From positions 1 to 57,771 of the forward strand of contig NZ_AUZM01000041.1 in NCBI RefSeq assembly GCF_000478195.2: a DNA stretch of 57,771 bases, read 5' to 3'. The notes beneath the pieces were generated by a model. The model did no database searches and was not told where the DNA came from. It was given only the letters and a program-made list of their open reading frames with translations. This DNA is from Lyngbya aestuarii BL J (lineage in GTDB: Bacteria > Cyanobacteriota > Cyanobacteriia > Cyanobacteriales > Microcoleaceae). A program made the position numbers and the translations under genes. Below are positions 45,255-55,978 of the stretch, one piece after another; the stretch's first letter is position 1, and each line of letters begins with the position of its first letter.

Positions 45255-45686
45255 GGGTTTATCCTAATGTTAAATTAATGATTTTGGTTCAAGTAAATTT
45301 TTTTTTAATTTGGAAGCAAGCTCGATATTTTTTTGTTAGTTTTTTTATATATTTTTGCTTCCTTAACTTCATTATGGCCTCTAGAAACAGTAATGTCATC
45401 AGTAGTTATTCGGAAAAACAAAAAACATTTCTTTGATCAAGTTCAGTATTTACACTGAGGTCAAATCCAATAAAAGTTTGCGATCGCCTCACCCCAATAT
45501 CAAAATCCAACTTTGTACAATAGGACTCATGACCTCTCAACACCCGTAACCGCGCCTTTGATCGCAGTGGAAACCCCATATCCTTCAACTCCCCAGTCAG
45601 TTAAGCTATTGTGTAGTCAATGATCTATCTCTACGACCGTGGGCTGATAGAATAAATAAAATTTATAGGTTGAGTTTTAAGTCTTC
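45255..45686. other. Divergent AT-rich spacer
   Basis: Very AT-rich near 45295-45370, with one HIP1 octamer near 45480. Promoters for both neighbours are expected; no gene recognised. Confidence 0.5.
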
Positions 45687-47648
45687 ATGGAAAATCTTGT
45701 TTTAGATGTCAAAAATCTGCGAGTTCAGTTTGAAAGTGACGAAAAAGTTGTTCAAGCAGTTAACGATATTTCTTTTCAAGTCAAACGCGGACAAACACTC
45801 GGTATTGTGGGTGAATCTGGTTCAGGAAAATCAGTCACCTCTCTGGCGATTATGGGATTGCTTTCTCCCGATACCTCTCAAGTCAGTGGAGAAATTTTAT
45901 TTCGCTTCAGCAACAATCTCAACGAATCTCAACCTGATTCTAAACTGATTAATTTACTTCAACTGTCACCTCAAGAGAAACAAGAATATCGAGGCGGACA
46001 AATTGCTATGATTTTTCAGGAACCGATGAGTTCTCTTAACCCAGTTTATACGATTGGGTTTCAACTGATAGAAGCGATTAAACAACATGAACAAGTTTCT
46101 CCTCGACAAGCAATGTGGAAAGCAACTTCCCTACTTCAAGAGGTTAAACTTCTCCCTTCAGATGAAGAATTACTCGCCCGCGTAGAAACCGAACTTGCTG
46201 CAACAAATACAGCTAATAATATTCAAAACATTACTCCAGAAAAACGGAATGAAAAACGAGAAGTAATGCAGCAGGTTAATGATCAAAAACGAGCCATGCT
46301 TGATCGTTATCCCCACGAACTTTCTGGCGGTCAACTGCAACGGGTAATGATTGCGATCGCCATATCTTGTAACCCCACTTTATTAATAGCAGATGAACCA
46401 ACAACCGCCCTTGATGTGACCGTTCAGGCGACCATTCTGGATTTATTACGAGAGTTATGTAGTCGTCGCGGAATGTCGATGATTTTTATTACCCATGATT
46501 TAGGAGTTATTGCTAAAATTGCAGATACAGTCGCCGTTATGTATCGGGGTAAAATTGTTGAATATGGTACAATTCAAACTCTGTTTTTAAAGCCCCAACA
46601 TCCCTACACTAAAGGTTTATTAGCTTGTCGTCCTCCTCTTGATATTCAAGTTGAACGTCTCCCGACTATTTCTGATTTTATGGAAGTCGAAACAACAGCA
46701 ACCGGAGAGTTAGAAATTCGTGAAAAGAACATTAATATTAATGACATTCAAGCCTCCAGTTCACCGACCCCCGAGAGACAACCTTCGACAACGGCTTCAC
46801 TCTCTGTTGAACATCTGCGAGTCGGCTTTAAAGTTTCGGGAGTATTTGGGGAAACAAAACGTCTATTAATGGCGGTGAATGATGTTTCTTTTGAGGTGTA
46901 TCAAGGTGAAACTTTAGGGTTAGTCGGAGAGTCTGGTTGTGGTAAAAGTACATTAGCTAGAGCGTTATTACAACTTATTCCTGTCGTGAGTGGAAAGGTG
47001 ACATTTGAAGGCGAAGATATTACAAAACTTTATTCACAAGCGTCTACATTTGAGAAAATCAAAAATTATAAAAAGCACAAACAATATCATCAAAAGCGAC
47101 AAGAATTAAGACGAGAAATGCAAATTATATTTCAAGATCCCTTTAGTTCTGTCGATCCTCGGATGACAATTGGGGATACAATTATGGAACCCATGTTAAT
47201 TCATGGAGTCAGTAAAGCCGGAAAAGAACGCCGCGATCGCGTTGCTTATTTATTAGAACGAGTGGAAATGAAACCGGACTGGATGGGACGTTATCCCCAT
47301 GAATTTTCCGGTGGACAACGACAACGAGTTTGTATTGCGAGATCTTTGGCTTTAAACCCTAAGTTTATCATTTGTGATGAATCTGTTTCCGCTTTAGATG
47401 TTTCGGTTCAAGCCCAAGTTTTAAACTTATTAAAAGAACTTCAAGCAGAATTTGGATTAACCTATATCTTCATTTCCCATGACTTGAGTGTGGTCAAATT
47501 TATCAGCGATCGCATTATGGTAATGAATCGTGGTAAAATCGAAGAAATTGGTCAGGCTGAAGATATTTATCACCGTCCCCAAACGGAATATACTCGTCAG
47601 CTTATTGCTTCAATTCCAACAGGAAATATTAAACCAATCGCCAGTTAA
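45687..47648 (+). CDS. Dipeptide/oligopeptide ABC transporter, fused double ATPase
   Basis: One 653-residue chain carries two ATP-binding domains, equivalent to DppD and DppF or OppD and OppF. Domain 1 has Walker A GESGSGKS (42-49), Q-loop MIFQEPMSSLNPVYTIG, signature LSGGQLQRVMIAIAI and Walker B LLIADEPTTALDV. Domain 2 has Walker A GESGCGKS (414-421), IIFQDPFSSVDPRMTIG, FSGGQRQRVCIARSL and FIICDESVSALDV. Each domain has the oligopeptide-ABC C-terminal extension (HPYTKGLLACRPP and RPQTEYTRQLIASIP). Insert length between Q-loop and signature in domain 1 is enlarged (about 60 extra residues, 146-205). It powers peptide or nickel uptake across the cytoplasmic membrane. Permease and binding protein genes are not in the window. 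Confidence 0.93.
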   Translation: MENLVLDVKNLRVQFESDEKVVQAVNDISFQVKRGQTLGIVGESGSGKSVTSLAIMGLLSPDTSQVSGEILFRFSNNLNESQPDSKLINLLQLSPQEKQEYRGGQIAMIFQEPMSSLNPVYTIGFQLIEAIKQHEQVSPRQAMWKATSLLQEVKLLPSDEELLARVETELAATNTANNIQNITPEKRNEKREVMQQVNDQKRAMLDRYPHELSGGQLQRVMIAIAISCNPTLLIADEPTTALDVTVQATILDLLRELCSRRGMSMIFITHDLGVIAKIADTVAVMYRGKIVEYGTIQTLFLKPQHPYTKGLLACRPPLDIQVERLPTISDFMEVETTATGELEIREKNININDIQASSSPTPERQPSTTASLSVEHLRVGFKVSGVFGETKRLLMAVNDVSFEVYQGETLGLVGESGCGKSTLARALLQLIPVVSGKVTFEGEDITKLYSQASTFEKIKNYKKHKQYHQKRQELRREMQIIFQDPFSSVDPRMTIGDTIMEPMLIHGVSKAGKERRDRVAYLLERVEMKPDWMGRYPHEFSGGQRQRVCIARSLALNPKFIICDESVSALDVSVQAQVLNLLKELQAEFGLTYIFISHDLSVVKFISDRIMVMNRGKIEEIGQAEDIYHRPQTEYTRQLIASIPTGNIKPIAS

Positions 47649-47666
47649 TTTCAGGCAATTTTTCCA

Positions 47667-50441
47667 TCAAACTTTATGCTTAACTTGAATAAACTGTTCA
47701 GTTAATTTCAGCAATTCTCGTTCTTGAAATCCGTTAGCCAGTTTTTCAATTTTTTGGGCAAAAGGTACATATTTGGGATCAAGTTGCTTAATCGTATTAG
47801 CCTGTTTGAGAATTCCCCTAATATGACCTTGCATGACTAAATTGTATAATTCATCTAACTCTTTTTCAGGAGGAGGAATCAGATCGGCAGTTGCGCTCAA
47901 ATCATTTGACGGTTTTGAAACTGTAATATCTTCATAAATCCACTCTAAATTGAGATGTTTTTGGAGTTGTTGCATTAACTCTTGTACTTGAACAGGTTTC
48001 GGTAAAAAGTCATTTGCTCCGACATCTAAACTCTGACGCTGATCAGACTCAAACACACTGGCAGAGGATGCAATAATGCTTAAATCATTGAAGTGCTGAG
48101 AAGATCGAATTCGTTGAATAAATTCAAATCCATCCCACTTAGGCATGACTAGATCTGTAATCACTAAATCGGGATAAAAAGTTTTAATTTTGTTCCAAGC
48201 TTCCCAACCATTACTCGCTTCTTCGATTTCAAATCCAATGGGTTTTAATAAAGAAATAATCACCGAACGGTTTTCCCAACGATCATCAATAATTAGAATT
48301 TTAGGCGTAGATCCTTTAATTCCAATAATATTGTTTTGAGGCGCATTCTGTTGAACTGGAATTTGTTGGGTAGCGACAGGTAAATCTAAATCCATCCAAA
48401 AAATACTACCCTTTCCCTTTTGACTCACCACTTGAATTTGACTTCCCATCAAGTTGACAATTCTCTGACTAATTGCTAATCCTAGTCCTGTTCCTTCGCT
48501 GTGTTGTTTTCCAAATCCCACCTGTTCAAAAGCTTGAAAAAGACAAGATTGTTCTTCTGGAGTCATCCCCACACCAGTATCTTGAACTTCAAAGCGAATT
48601 TGAGTTGAAACCGTTTGAGTTACCTTAAAAGTCACACAACCTTCTTGAGTAAATTTGATAGCATTACTGAGCAAATTAATTAACACTTGTCGTAAACGTT
48701 TTTCATCGGCTAGAATGCCCAGAGGTAAGTTACTATGGGCTTCATAAATAAAGGAAATTCCCTTAAACTCCGCTTTGATTCTGCACATCTCCACGACACT
48801 TTTTAAAAAGCTCGGAAAATAAAATTCTGTTTGATTCAATTCCATCTTCCGAGCTTCAATTTTTGACAAATCTAAGATATCATTAATTAGGGTTAGTAAA
48901 TGAGAACCACACTGATGAATAATCTCAATTTTATTTAGATCAACTTGATTTATCGTTTGAGAACGTTGTAGAATTTGAGTATAGCCTAAAATCCCATTGA
49001 GAGGGGTTCTGAGTTCATGGCTCATATTAGCGATAAATTCACTTTTAGCTCGATTTGCGACTTCTGCTTTTTCTTTTTCACTCGCCAGTTCAGTTGTCCG
49101 TTTTTCTACTCTTTTTTCTAATTCAATATTGGATTGTTCAAGAGAATTAAAAGAAGTTTGGAGTTGTCGAGCCATATAATTAAAAGAGTTAGCCAGTTGT
49201 TCTATTTCTTGAAAACGACCATAACCTTGAACCGTTTTATCAAATTTTCCTTTGGCAATTTCTCTAGCTGCTTTATTCAGTCTTTCGATGGGTTTAGTCA
49301 TCCACCGAGCAGTCAGAAGACCTGCAACGGTAGCCCCAGTTAAGGCAACTGCACACAGCCAAAACGTTGAACGAGCATTTTGGTTAATTTCTGCCATAAA
49401 ATCGGACTCGGGAATAACAACTGCAATCAGCCAATCAATTCCCCGCTCATCTCGAAACGGTGTAACCTGTAAAAATTGCGGTTTCCCTTTTAAGTCAAAT
49501 TTTAACTGTTCAGCTTGATTAATCTGAGTAAAACTATTAAACCTATTCTGTAAGTTTTGAGCAGCGGCTGCAATTAATTGAGTTGAACTTTGAGTTGCTT
49601 CTAGTCGAGATTTCTGGTTGTTTTCTAGTTTAATAGGATCAAGCCCGTCAGAACTTCCAATTAATTCGCCTGTCCGCTCAATAATAAAAACCTCTCCCGA
49701 TTTACCCACTTTTAAACTCTCTAAAAAGTGACTGATTTCATCTAAATTCAGAATAATCGTGGCTATTCCTTGAAGTTGACCTGACTGATCATAAATCGGA
49801 TGAGCAACAGTCGTAGCTAGAGAATCATTTGAAGAATGACTAATTGATAAATAAATTTCACTAAAAATAGGCTGACCTGCGGCTTTAGCCGCTTGATACC
49901 AAGGTCGCTGACGAATATCTAAGTTAGGAACTCGCAACGTGGAGTTAAGTCTACGCCTTTGTTGATCAACTTGATTACTATAAAAATCTCCTTTTGTATT
50001 AGAGTCCGCATATTCAATAAAGTATTTTTTTTCATTATTAATTTGATCGGTTGTCACCGCAATCACTGAACCCGATGACTCGCTACCAAATCCAAAACCT
50101 GTGATCGAATGATAAACTTGTAATCGATCCCAGAGTAAAGCTTCTAAAGTTCTAACATTATTGAGATCGAGATTTTCTCGTTTGATAGCAGCAACCGTAT
50201 CTTGATTAATCTTAAAAGGTTGATCAATAAATGATTTTAATTCACCGTTAACTCTAGCTGTAATTTCTTGTTGTAATTGTCCTGCGAGGTCATTCACCGC
50301 TCGTTGACTATTTTTAAACGAGAGATATCCGACCCAACCAACTGCAATCATAATTTGCACAACAAATGGTGTTACAATAATGATGTGTAAGGGAATTCGA
50401 GCTAGAGAAAAACCTTTAGATTGACCAGAAGAATGAACCAT
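47667..50441 (-). CDS. Hybrid histidine kinase with periplasmic Cache-type sensor and receiver
   Basis: A membrane sensor kinase of 924 residues from the ATG at 50441. First membrane helix about 12-45 ([25 protein letters not shown]). The periplasmic part (about 45-350) has the double-Cache feel: [20 protein letters not shown] and [17 protein letters not shown]. Second helix about 355-380. HAMP with [16 protein letters not shown] follows, then a coiled coil and HisKA with phospho-His H475 in [12 protein letters not shown]. HATPase_c ([21 protein letters not shown]) precedes a receiver with D763 in [13 protein letters not shown] and a helical tail. Start: GAGG 5 nt before the ATG at 50441; a longer in-frame ATG at 50486 is rejected for that reason. 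The ligand and output are unknown; no regulator gene is adjacent. Confidence 0.92.
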   Translation of the reverse strand: MVHSSGQSKGFSLARIPLHIIIVTPFVVQIMIAVGWVGYLSFKNSQRAVNDLAGQLQQEITARVNGELKSFIDQPFKINQDTVAAIKRENLDLNNVRTLEALLWDRLQVYHSITGFGFGSESSGSVIAVTTDQINNEKKYFIEYADSNTKGDFYSNQVDQQRRRLNSTLRVPNLDIRQRPWYQAAKAAGQPIFSEIYLSISHSSNDSLATTVAHPIYDQSGQLQGIATIILNLDEISHFLESLKVGKSGEVFIIERTGELIGSSDGLDPIKLENNQKSRLEATQSSTQLIAAAAQNLQNRFNSFTQINQAEQLKFDLKGKPQFLQVTPFRDERGIDWLIAVVIPESDFMAEINQNARSTFWLCAVALTGATVAGLLTARWMTKPIERLNKAAREIAKGKFDKTVQGYGRFQEIEQLANSFNYMARQLQTSFNSLEQSNIELEKRVEKRTTELASEKEKAEVANRAKSEFIANMSHELRTPLNGILGYTQILQRSQTINQVDLNKIEIIHQCGSHLLTLINDILDLSKIEARKMELNQTEFYFPSFLKSVVEMCRIKAEFKGISFIYEAHSNLPLGILADEKRLRQVLINLLSNAIKFTQEGCVTFKVTQTVSTQIRFEVQDTGVGMTPEEQSCLFQAFEQVGFGKQHSEGTGLGLAISQRIVNLMGSQIQVVSQKGKGSIFWMDLDLPVATQQIPVQQNAPQNNIIGIKGSTPKILIIDDRWENRSVIISLLKPIGFEIEEASNGWEAWNKIKTFYPDLVITDLVMPKWDGFEFIQRIRSSQHFNDLSIIASSASVFESDQRQSLDVGANDFLPKPVQVQELMQQLQKHLNLEWIYEDITVSKPSNDLSATADLIPPPEKELDELYNLVMQGHIRGILKQANTIKQLDPKYVPFAQKIEKLANGFQERELLKLTEQFIQVKHKV

Positions 50442-50823
50442 AAATCCTCTTTCTTTAGTAGCAATGAATACCTCACCGAGCCTCATGCCGTCCGGCGAGA
50501 TTTTTCCCGGCTATTGTATTCAAAATGATTGCAACCCTGCACATAACATCGTCTAGTTATACTGTAACGTTTTTATTCGATTTCAAAACACGCTTTGCAA
50601 CAGAACTTCATAGTGCTGTTTAAAAATGTAAAGTTTAAGATTTTTTTAACTTTTTTTTAAAGAATGTGTAATCTTGAAAAGAATATACAAAATTTATTTT
50701 TTAGGGAATTTTAACCCTCACTTTTTGATCATCAATTCATCATTCATAATTTATAGGTCTGGATCAATAGAATAGGCTGTTGTAGCTTGGCAACCACTCC
50801 AGCCTTTCTTTCGACCCCTTAAA
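50442..50823. other. AT-rich spacer
   Basis: No gene recognised. It carries long A/T runs near 50640-50700. It should hold the promoter of the kinase gene. Confidence 0.5.
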
Positions 50824-51567
50824 TTAACTCAGTAAAGCCTTTAACGCAAACTGAGGTAATGCCAACATCCTTTTCCATCGCCAAGGCTCTTGATAGAGTC
50901 GATAAAGCCACTCTAAATGATTGTCACAAAACCAAGCCGGCGCCCGTTTTTTTGTCCCTGCCCAAATATCAAAACTTCCACCCACTCCAATCCAAATGGA
51001 ATTCGGACATAAATGACGATTTTTAGCAATCCATAACTCTTGACGCGGTACTCCTAAACCCACAAAAATCACTGGGGGTTGTAAATCTTTGAGTGAATCT
51101 TTTAACTGTTCTTCTTCAGAAGCCGAAAGATAACCATGATAAGAGGCGATCGCTAAATTGGGAATTTTTTGTTGAAATAAATCAGCCGCCCGTTGAGCAA
51201 TTCCCGGTTTTCCTCCATAGAAAAAAACCAGATCTGAACAATTTTGTTGACCTATTTTTTGTAAGAAAGACTCAGCCAGTTCAATCCCTGGACAACGTTG
51301 AGTTGGCTTTCCCTTCAGCCGCAGATAAAGAACAATTCCCGCCCCATCTGGAATCACAAGTTCAGCCCCCCGAATCACCTCTGCAAGATGACGATCGCGA
51401 TCGGCTTGTATTGCCATTTCAGCATTCAAAGTAATCACATGAGTTCCTAACCCTTTATATAGACGGTTAAGCAACCAGTTATGATAATTATGATGCAGAT
51501 GAACAGGAAGTCCTAAAACTGGAAACCTATTAGCCGTAGATTCACCCAATAGCATCACATCATTCAT
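50824..51567 (-). CDS. WecG/TagA/CpsF family glycosyltransferase
   Basis: A 247-residue GT26 glycosyltransferase. Family motifs: HHNYHNWLLNRLYKG leader, VITLNAEMAI, VIPDGAGIVLYLRLKGKPTQR (70-92), LVFFYGGKPGIAQRAADLF and VFVGLGVPRQELWI. The catalytic D...PDG block is intact. These enzymes add ManNAc or a related sugar to undecaprenyl-linked precursors for exopolysaccharide or teichoic-type polymers on the cytoplasmic membrane. Here the acceptor is unknown. A single gene, not in a polysaccharide cluster within the window. The final 30 residues (CDNHLEWLYRLYQEPWRWKRM-type) are the usual aromatic membrane-binding tail. Confidence 0.92.
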   Translation of the reverse strand: MNDVMLLGESTANRFPVLGLPVHLHHNYHNWLLNRLYKGLGTHVITLNAEMAIQADRDRHLAEVIRGAELVIPDGAGIVLYLRLKGKPTQRCPGIELAESFLQKIGQQNCSDLVFFYGGKPGIAQRAADLFQQKIPNLAIASYHGYLSASEEEQLKDSLKDLQPPVIFVGLGVPRQELWIAKNRHLCPNSIWIGVGGSFDIWAGTKKRAPAWFCDNHLEWLYRLYQEPWRWKRMLALPQFALKALLS

Positions 51568-51710
51568 AAGATTTTTTTAACCACCTCACACACACTACTA
51601 TTGAGACTAACCGATCTGGTATCGATTGGCTAGCATAAACGGGTTTATTGTTGGGATAGGAGAAGGGCAAAAAGCAAAAGTTCACTCTGACGGGCAATAT
51701 GGATAACTGT

Positions 51711-52799
51711 TCACGGTAAACTGATTAATAGTGCATCCAATAAAATATCCGCCCCAAACCGAACCGTATCCGTACAGGGTAAACCCGTTTCAAGTTGAAC
51801 TTGCGCGATCGCATCCTTAGCTACATCTTCCGCTAAACCATAAGTATTCAGGCTAATTCCGACAATTTTTGCAGATTCCATCGCGCCGCCCACACTGGCA
51901 ACATTTTCGTATAATTCAATCACTTGAGATAGAGGAGGAATAACGACATGAGGATGATTGCGAACATGAGTTTGTCCGGCACGATGGGCTAAAATTAAAT
52001 CAGTCGGTTGACTTCCTCGCAACAACGGTAAAGTCGCAGTTGAACCCGGATGAATCAGCGAACCCTGTCCTTCAACTAGAAGTAAATCACAATCTGTTCC
52101 ACACCGCATCACCACCTGTTCCACCGCACCCGCGGCAAAATCGACCCGTACTGAGTCTAAAGGAATGCCATCTTCTCCTAACATTACCCCGCCTTGACCT
52201 GTGGCGATAAATTTAGACCGAATTCCCCGTTGTTTTGCGGCTTTATTAAGTTCTAAACCCGTTGACATTTTACCAATAGCCATATCGGTTCCTACGGTTA
52301 AAACTCGCCGACAACTGAGTTGACGCGCCGCAGCACTAGCAATTTTTAAACCCGGTGGTTCTTGACGAATATCCCAAATCCATTGTTGAGGTTGAAGAAA
52401 TTGGTTAATATTGGTTTGATGGCGTTGTTCAACTAAAGGAATTAATTGGGTATGTAACCCATTCACAATCGATAATTCTGCTTCTAACGCCCCATCAAGA
52501 TCAACCCACCATTCCTCGGGTAAAGCCCCCCCTGGCGGTGCAATTCCAATCATGAGAATATTGGGATGATAGGCTAAAGCGTCTTTAACAGAAGAAACAA
52601 TCGGTATCTCTCGGTTAATTCCCGTGAGTTCAGAAAGGGACTGTCCCGCACAGTCGCGATCGATGACTGCGACAATATTAGCCTGAGAGTAGCGCAGCAA
52701 AGACAGTCCCGTTTTACCTGTCGCACCGAGAATACCTCCATGTAACAAGATGGCTAACCGCCCCGCTTGGATTTGAGATTGGGGATTTTCAGGGGTCAT
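51711..52799 (-). CDS. DUF1611 family protein (DgcN-like)
   Basis: A 362-residue cytoplasmic protein matching DUF1611. It has an N-terminal Rossmann-like domain (about 13-110, RLAILLHGGILGATGKTGLS, VAVIDRDCAGQSL) and a C-terminal P-loop NTPase-like domain with VGTDMAIGKMSTGLELNKAA (169-188). LLLVEGQGSLIHPG and VVIPPLSQVIELYE follow. Related proteins are linked with D-amino acid or N-acyl-amino-acid chemistry (dgcN), and in other bacteria the gene is next to an Ala-Glu epimerase, which is not so here. The adenylate-forming or kinase chemistry is not established for this branch, so function remains a family-level guess. Confidence 0.85.
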   Translation of the reverse strand: MTPENPQSQIQAGRLAILLHGGILGATGKTGLSLLRYSQANIVAVIDRDCAGQSLSELTGINREIPIVSSVKDALAYHPNILMIGIAPPGGALPEEWWVDLDGALEAELSIVNGLHTQLIPLVEQRHQTNINQFLQPQQWIWDIRQEPPGLKIASAAARQLSCRRVLTVGTDMAIGKMSTGLELNKAAKQRGIRSKFIATGQGGVMLGEDGIPLDSVRVDFAAGAVEQVVMRCGTDCDLLLVEGQGSLIHPGSTATLPLLRGSQPTDLILAHRAGQTHVRNHPHVVIPPLSQVIELYENVASVGGAMESAKIVGISLNTYGLAEDVAKDAIAQVQLETGLPCTDTVRFGADILLDALLISLP

Positions 52800-53106
52800 A
52801 TCTTTGAGTTTTAAATAACTAGCGATCGCTTTAATATAGTTTCGGATCGGTTGAACTTAATCATACCGCTTGTTTGGAAGTCTGCGATCGCATATTTTAC
52901 AGTTTTAGCCCGATCAAATTTCTCAGTTTAACTGACCCCAACTCGAGAATGCTAACTGTTGTCAAAAAAATCCCCGGCTTCTTTGAATCGGCCGGGGGTA
53001 TCAACCCCTTGATTTCACAAATCCAATTGAAACCCAAAGTCAAGTCAATGATATGTTCTGCGGTTTCAAACAATAGAATAGTTTTGCATAAGTTTGAGGA
53101 ATATTC
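52800..53106. other. Spacer with the terminator of the next minus-strand gene
   Basis: Holds two HIP1-like GCGATCGC sites (near 52822 and 52884), the terminator at 52964-52997 and the promoter of the DUF1611 gene. No gene recognised. Confidence 0.6.
52964..52997 (-). terminator. Rho-independent terminator of the OB-fold-like gene
   Basis: Minus strand: CCCCGGC (52991-52997) and GCCGGGG (52972-52978) form a 7-bp GC stem, followed by ATTTTTTTG. Strong and unambiguous. Confidence 0.88.
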
Positions 53107-53406
53107 CTATTTACAAGCGGCTGCACCATCAGCTTTTGTGATTGAAAACGCATCAAATTCTCCATCCTCAAATTCGCCCACGACAGTCACCTGCTCCCCG
53201 GCTGACAGATGACGACTCGTATTATCTCCGCAAACATCCCAAGAATCAACGGTAATTGTCCGGCTGTCACTTTGCAAGCGGAAACCATCTTCCCAAACCT
53301 GTTCGATAGTACCCGAAAAAGAATCATTATTTGCTTGAACAGCAGAAGGAAAAACAGTCGCCGCAACAATACCAAGTACAATTGTGCCGATGATTTCTAA
53401 TTTCAC
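53107..53406 (-). CDS. Small secreted OB-fold-like protein
   Basis: A 99-residue exported protein. Signal peptide about 1-25 (KLEIIGTIVLGIVAATVFPSAVQA, AxA cleavage before NND). The mature part has five strands: SFSGTIEQVWEDGFRLQSD, RTITVDSWDVCG, GEQVTVVGEFEDGEFDAFSITKAD. This is the pattern of a small OB fold (NirD/YgiW-like or DUF5666-like) that may bind ligand or metal. Two cysteines (about C58 and C98) may form a disulphide in the periplasm. Function unknown. Ribosome binding site GGAGAG lies upstream of the ATG, terminator downstream at 52964. Confidence 0.75.
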   Translation of the reverse strand: MKLEIIGTIVLGIVAATVFPSAVQANNDSFSGTIEQVWEDGFRLQSDSRTITVDSWDVCGDNTSRHLSAGEQVTVVGEFEDGEFDAFSITKADGAAACK

Positions 53407-53627
53407 GGGAACTCTCCAAAAAAGAATAATTTTAAACAGATGTATTGGGAAGCAGACCGTTAAGACTGGCTAACTTCTATGGTTTCTACAATATCCCGAC
53501 AAGATGACAAAAAAATGACAGGCTTAAAATATTTTTCGATTTTGGGTAAAATTCGGACGGTTGGCGATCGCTTATTTTGAATTATTCGTTAACAGATCGA
53601 TACCATTTAAAAAGTCTTATATTCATC

Positions 53628-54539
53628 TTAAAAATGTCCCCGGTTTAACACGTTCTCTATTGATGGACTGGTGTTGTCAATCAAAGCTTTAATTTTATTT
53701 ATCATTCTTTGAAAGACATCGGGATAATACTGGGAAGCATCCAAAAAATCTACATATTCTTGCCGATGAAGTTGTCTGTCCTGTGACGTTCGATATTTTT
53801 GTCTAATGTTAGAAGGTAGACGTTTAGTTTTTCGCACAATCAAAACATCATCAATTTGAGTGGAAATTATGGAAACCGGGGTCATATCTAGAAATTCACA
53901 GATTAAAAAGTACAAAGAACCAGGAACAGCTATTTTTAAATCTCGACTGGTTGCTACCGCCTCTTGAAACATCGTTTTGTCTAAATTCGTTTTACATTCT
54001 GCACAGACATATCCTAGATGTGACTGAATCTGTTTATCATCTTGAAATTCTGGATCAAAGGATGATTTTAAATACAGTCTTTTACCCAGAATAAAATCTT
54101 GATTTTTCGTTCTAATCGTTGGTTCACCACCGGAACCCGGATTTCCAATAGAGGATAAAAAACTGAGTCCAGAAAATGTATCTCTTGGCCCGAGTTCAAA
54201 AGAATCATCTATTCCTCTTAGGCTGCGAAAAACGAGCCGGGGCAAGAATTATTCTAAAATGGTATTATCCAGCTTTAACTGCCCCTTCTGTCTGTATAAA
54301 AAATTTTCTGAGCTATCAAATATTAGGTCGAGTTCAATAAAACGCTTATATCGGTTTGTTGCTTCAACTAATTTTTCGACCGTATTTTCTTGACCCGGCT
54401 CAATTTCCTCTAATTCTGCGATCCATTGATGGTATTTTTTAAGAGCTTCTTGAACCCGTTCTCGATCCGCTTTAGGTAGTCGAGGATTATCGATACAGGC
54501 TGTTAGTTTATCATAATGAGGGCGGGAAAATTCGGGCAT
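53628..54539 (-). pseudogene. Type II restriction endonuclease (Bpu10I-like), interrupted by an in-frame stop
   Basis: One reading frame of 303 codons is cut by a single TAA at 54249-54251. The first part (54252-54539) ends LKLDNTILE-stop; after the stop the same frame continues FLPRLVFRSLRG. No frameshift is needed to join the parts. The first part (DKLTACIDNPRLPKADRERV, then FRQKGQLKLDN-type text) resembles the Bpu10I-type type II endonuclease family. The second part holds the likely nuclease core: a D/E...ExK site in EFQDDKQ...YVCAECKTNLDKTMFQEA, with E and K two apart. Broken by what looks like one nonsense substitution (GAA or CAA to TAA). It lies 36 bp downstream of an intact methyltransferase on the same strand. 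Family name is tentative; the broken-frame observation is direct. Confidence 0.8.
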
Positions 54540-54575
54540 GGTTTGAGTTGATTTTCAGGGGGTAGAACTTGCGAC

Positions 54576-55775
54576 TTAGAAAAGCGTATCGGGTTGGTAT
54601 ATGTCGGACAGATTATCCAATATCAATGTTCTGTTAATCTCCTGAACTTTGTCAACTGCATCTTCCAAATTTCCAAGATTTTTTGGAGATACATGAAAAA
54701 GCCCGTTTCTCAGCACGTCTAACGCTACTTTTCTGGCAACCCGTTCTGTTGTTTCTTGGTGACACCGATCTTTCAACTTACAAAAGTTAATTATATTTTC
54801 TCTAATTCGTTTTCCAAATTTGTTTTTAAACTCCCGTTTTTGTCTTAAAACCGGATTAAATAAACCCGTTTTTATCGCTATTTTATCGATAATATCGGCG
54901 TTAAAAAAAGGCACGCCAAGAACCGTCGATTCGTAGCCGATAACAAATACAACTCTGGCCCCGTCTTTCGTGACTCTGGAAAGTTCCCTCAAAGTATCTG
55001 CCATATCCAAACAATATTGTACGACCGTGTAAAAACGATTGCCTCGGTTTGCCCGGTTAGAACCAATTTCCGACTTGGCTATTTTGAGGATATCCCACCC
55101 GAGGATTTCGGCAGATTTTCGATAATTTTGATGGTAGTTAAAAACATTAATATAAGGTGGAGACGTAACAACAAAATCAATAGTTTTATCGGGTAAAGGG
55201 AGAGAGCGGGCATCGGATAAACCGACTTTGATGTTTTTTTCAGAATCGGGAAATTTATCGATAGCGTTTACCAATTCACCAAACTTTGCCTGTACAAACT
55301 CGTTGGTAATTGTGTTGTTCGCCACATCCAGCAAAATCACCAAAGCATCAAATAGCTTGATGGCTTCCGGGTCGAGCTTAATTCTGATTTTTCTTAACTT
55401 TTCAGCCAAGTTTTCAACGGGACTACCGGGGGAGAATAAAATAAAAGGAAATTCTGTATCGATTTTTTCTCTAACTTTTTTTACCGTCTCTTTTCTTTTG
55501 GGATTGTTAATCAATTCGTAGGTTCTACCGAGGATAAAAGCGGCCGGATTGATGTCAAAACCGTAAGCTTCCAGTCTCAAATTGCCCGCTTCCAACAGAA
55601 CAGTTCCGCTCCCCGCAAACGGATCTAAAATAACAGAGTTGGGCGGACAGTATGCCGTTAATATCGCTTCAATAAGCTGGGGAGAAAACTGCCCCCGCCA
55701 AGCCAATCGGTTAGACCGGGTTTTCTCAACAATATTGAGGTGCGCTTGCGGAATAGGCCGATCAAACTGCTGCAA
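54576..55775 (-). CDS. Type II DNA methyltransferase (N4-cytosine/N6-adenine type)
   Basis: Modifies DNA at the target of the neighbouring endonuclease. The 399 residues have motif I (SAM binding) ILDPFAGSGTVLLEAG at 49-64, the acidic strand YGFDINPAAF and the catalytic motif IV TSPPYINVFNY (SPPY at 205-208). The order I-then-IV and the SPPY tetrapeptide suit an amino-methyltransferase, most often N4-cytosine. The long insert between I and IV and the later part must hold target recognition. It reads intact. With the nuclease broken it is now effectively an orphan or a guard against loss. Start: ATG directly before QQFDRPIPQAHLNIVEKTRSNRLAWRGQFSPQL, typical of this group. Confidence 0.9.
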   Translation of the reverse strand: MQQFDRPIPQAHLNIVEKTRSNRLAWRGQFSPQLIEAILTAYCPPNSVILDPFAGSGTVLLEAGNLRLEAYGFDINPAAFILGRTYELINNPKRKETVKKVREKIDTEFPFILFSPGSPVENLAEKLRKIRIKLDPEAIKLFDALVILLDVANNTITNEFVQAKFGELVNAIDKFPDSEKNIKVGLSDARSLPLPDKTIDFVVTSPPYINVFNYHQNYRKSAEILGWDILKIAKSEIGSNRANRGNRFYTVVQYCLDMADTLRELSRVTKDGARVVFVIGYESTVLGVPFFNADIIDKIAIKTGLFNPVLRQKREFKNKFGKRIRENIINFCKLKDRCHQETTERVARKVALDVLRNGLFHVSPKNLGNLEDAVDKVQEINRTLILDNLSDIYQPDTLF

Positions 55776-55978
55776 CTGCTAAACGTCCTTATTTCTAAAG
55801 TCCTCTTTGCAAAACCCTGTATAGTTTAACATTTACCATACATCTTCACAGATTAATTGAGCGGGAGTTGACAATCTCGATAACCAACAAACCCCGAAAT
55901 TGCAAAGACTTATTTTCAGTTGCCATTTTAGAAAATAGAGAAGTTAAACTAGACTGTTATTGTAACCCAGATTAATTC

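Noticed and set aside
54245-54251. Two separate genes in the restriction locus, the second starting with TTG at 54245
   Set aside because: Both pieces are in the same frame, one codon apart at the TAA, and together give one plausible nuclease. A separate TTG start 4 bp after the stop is unlikely.
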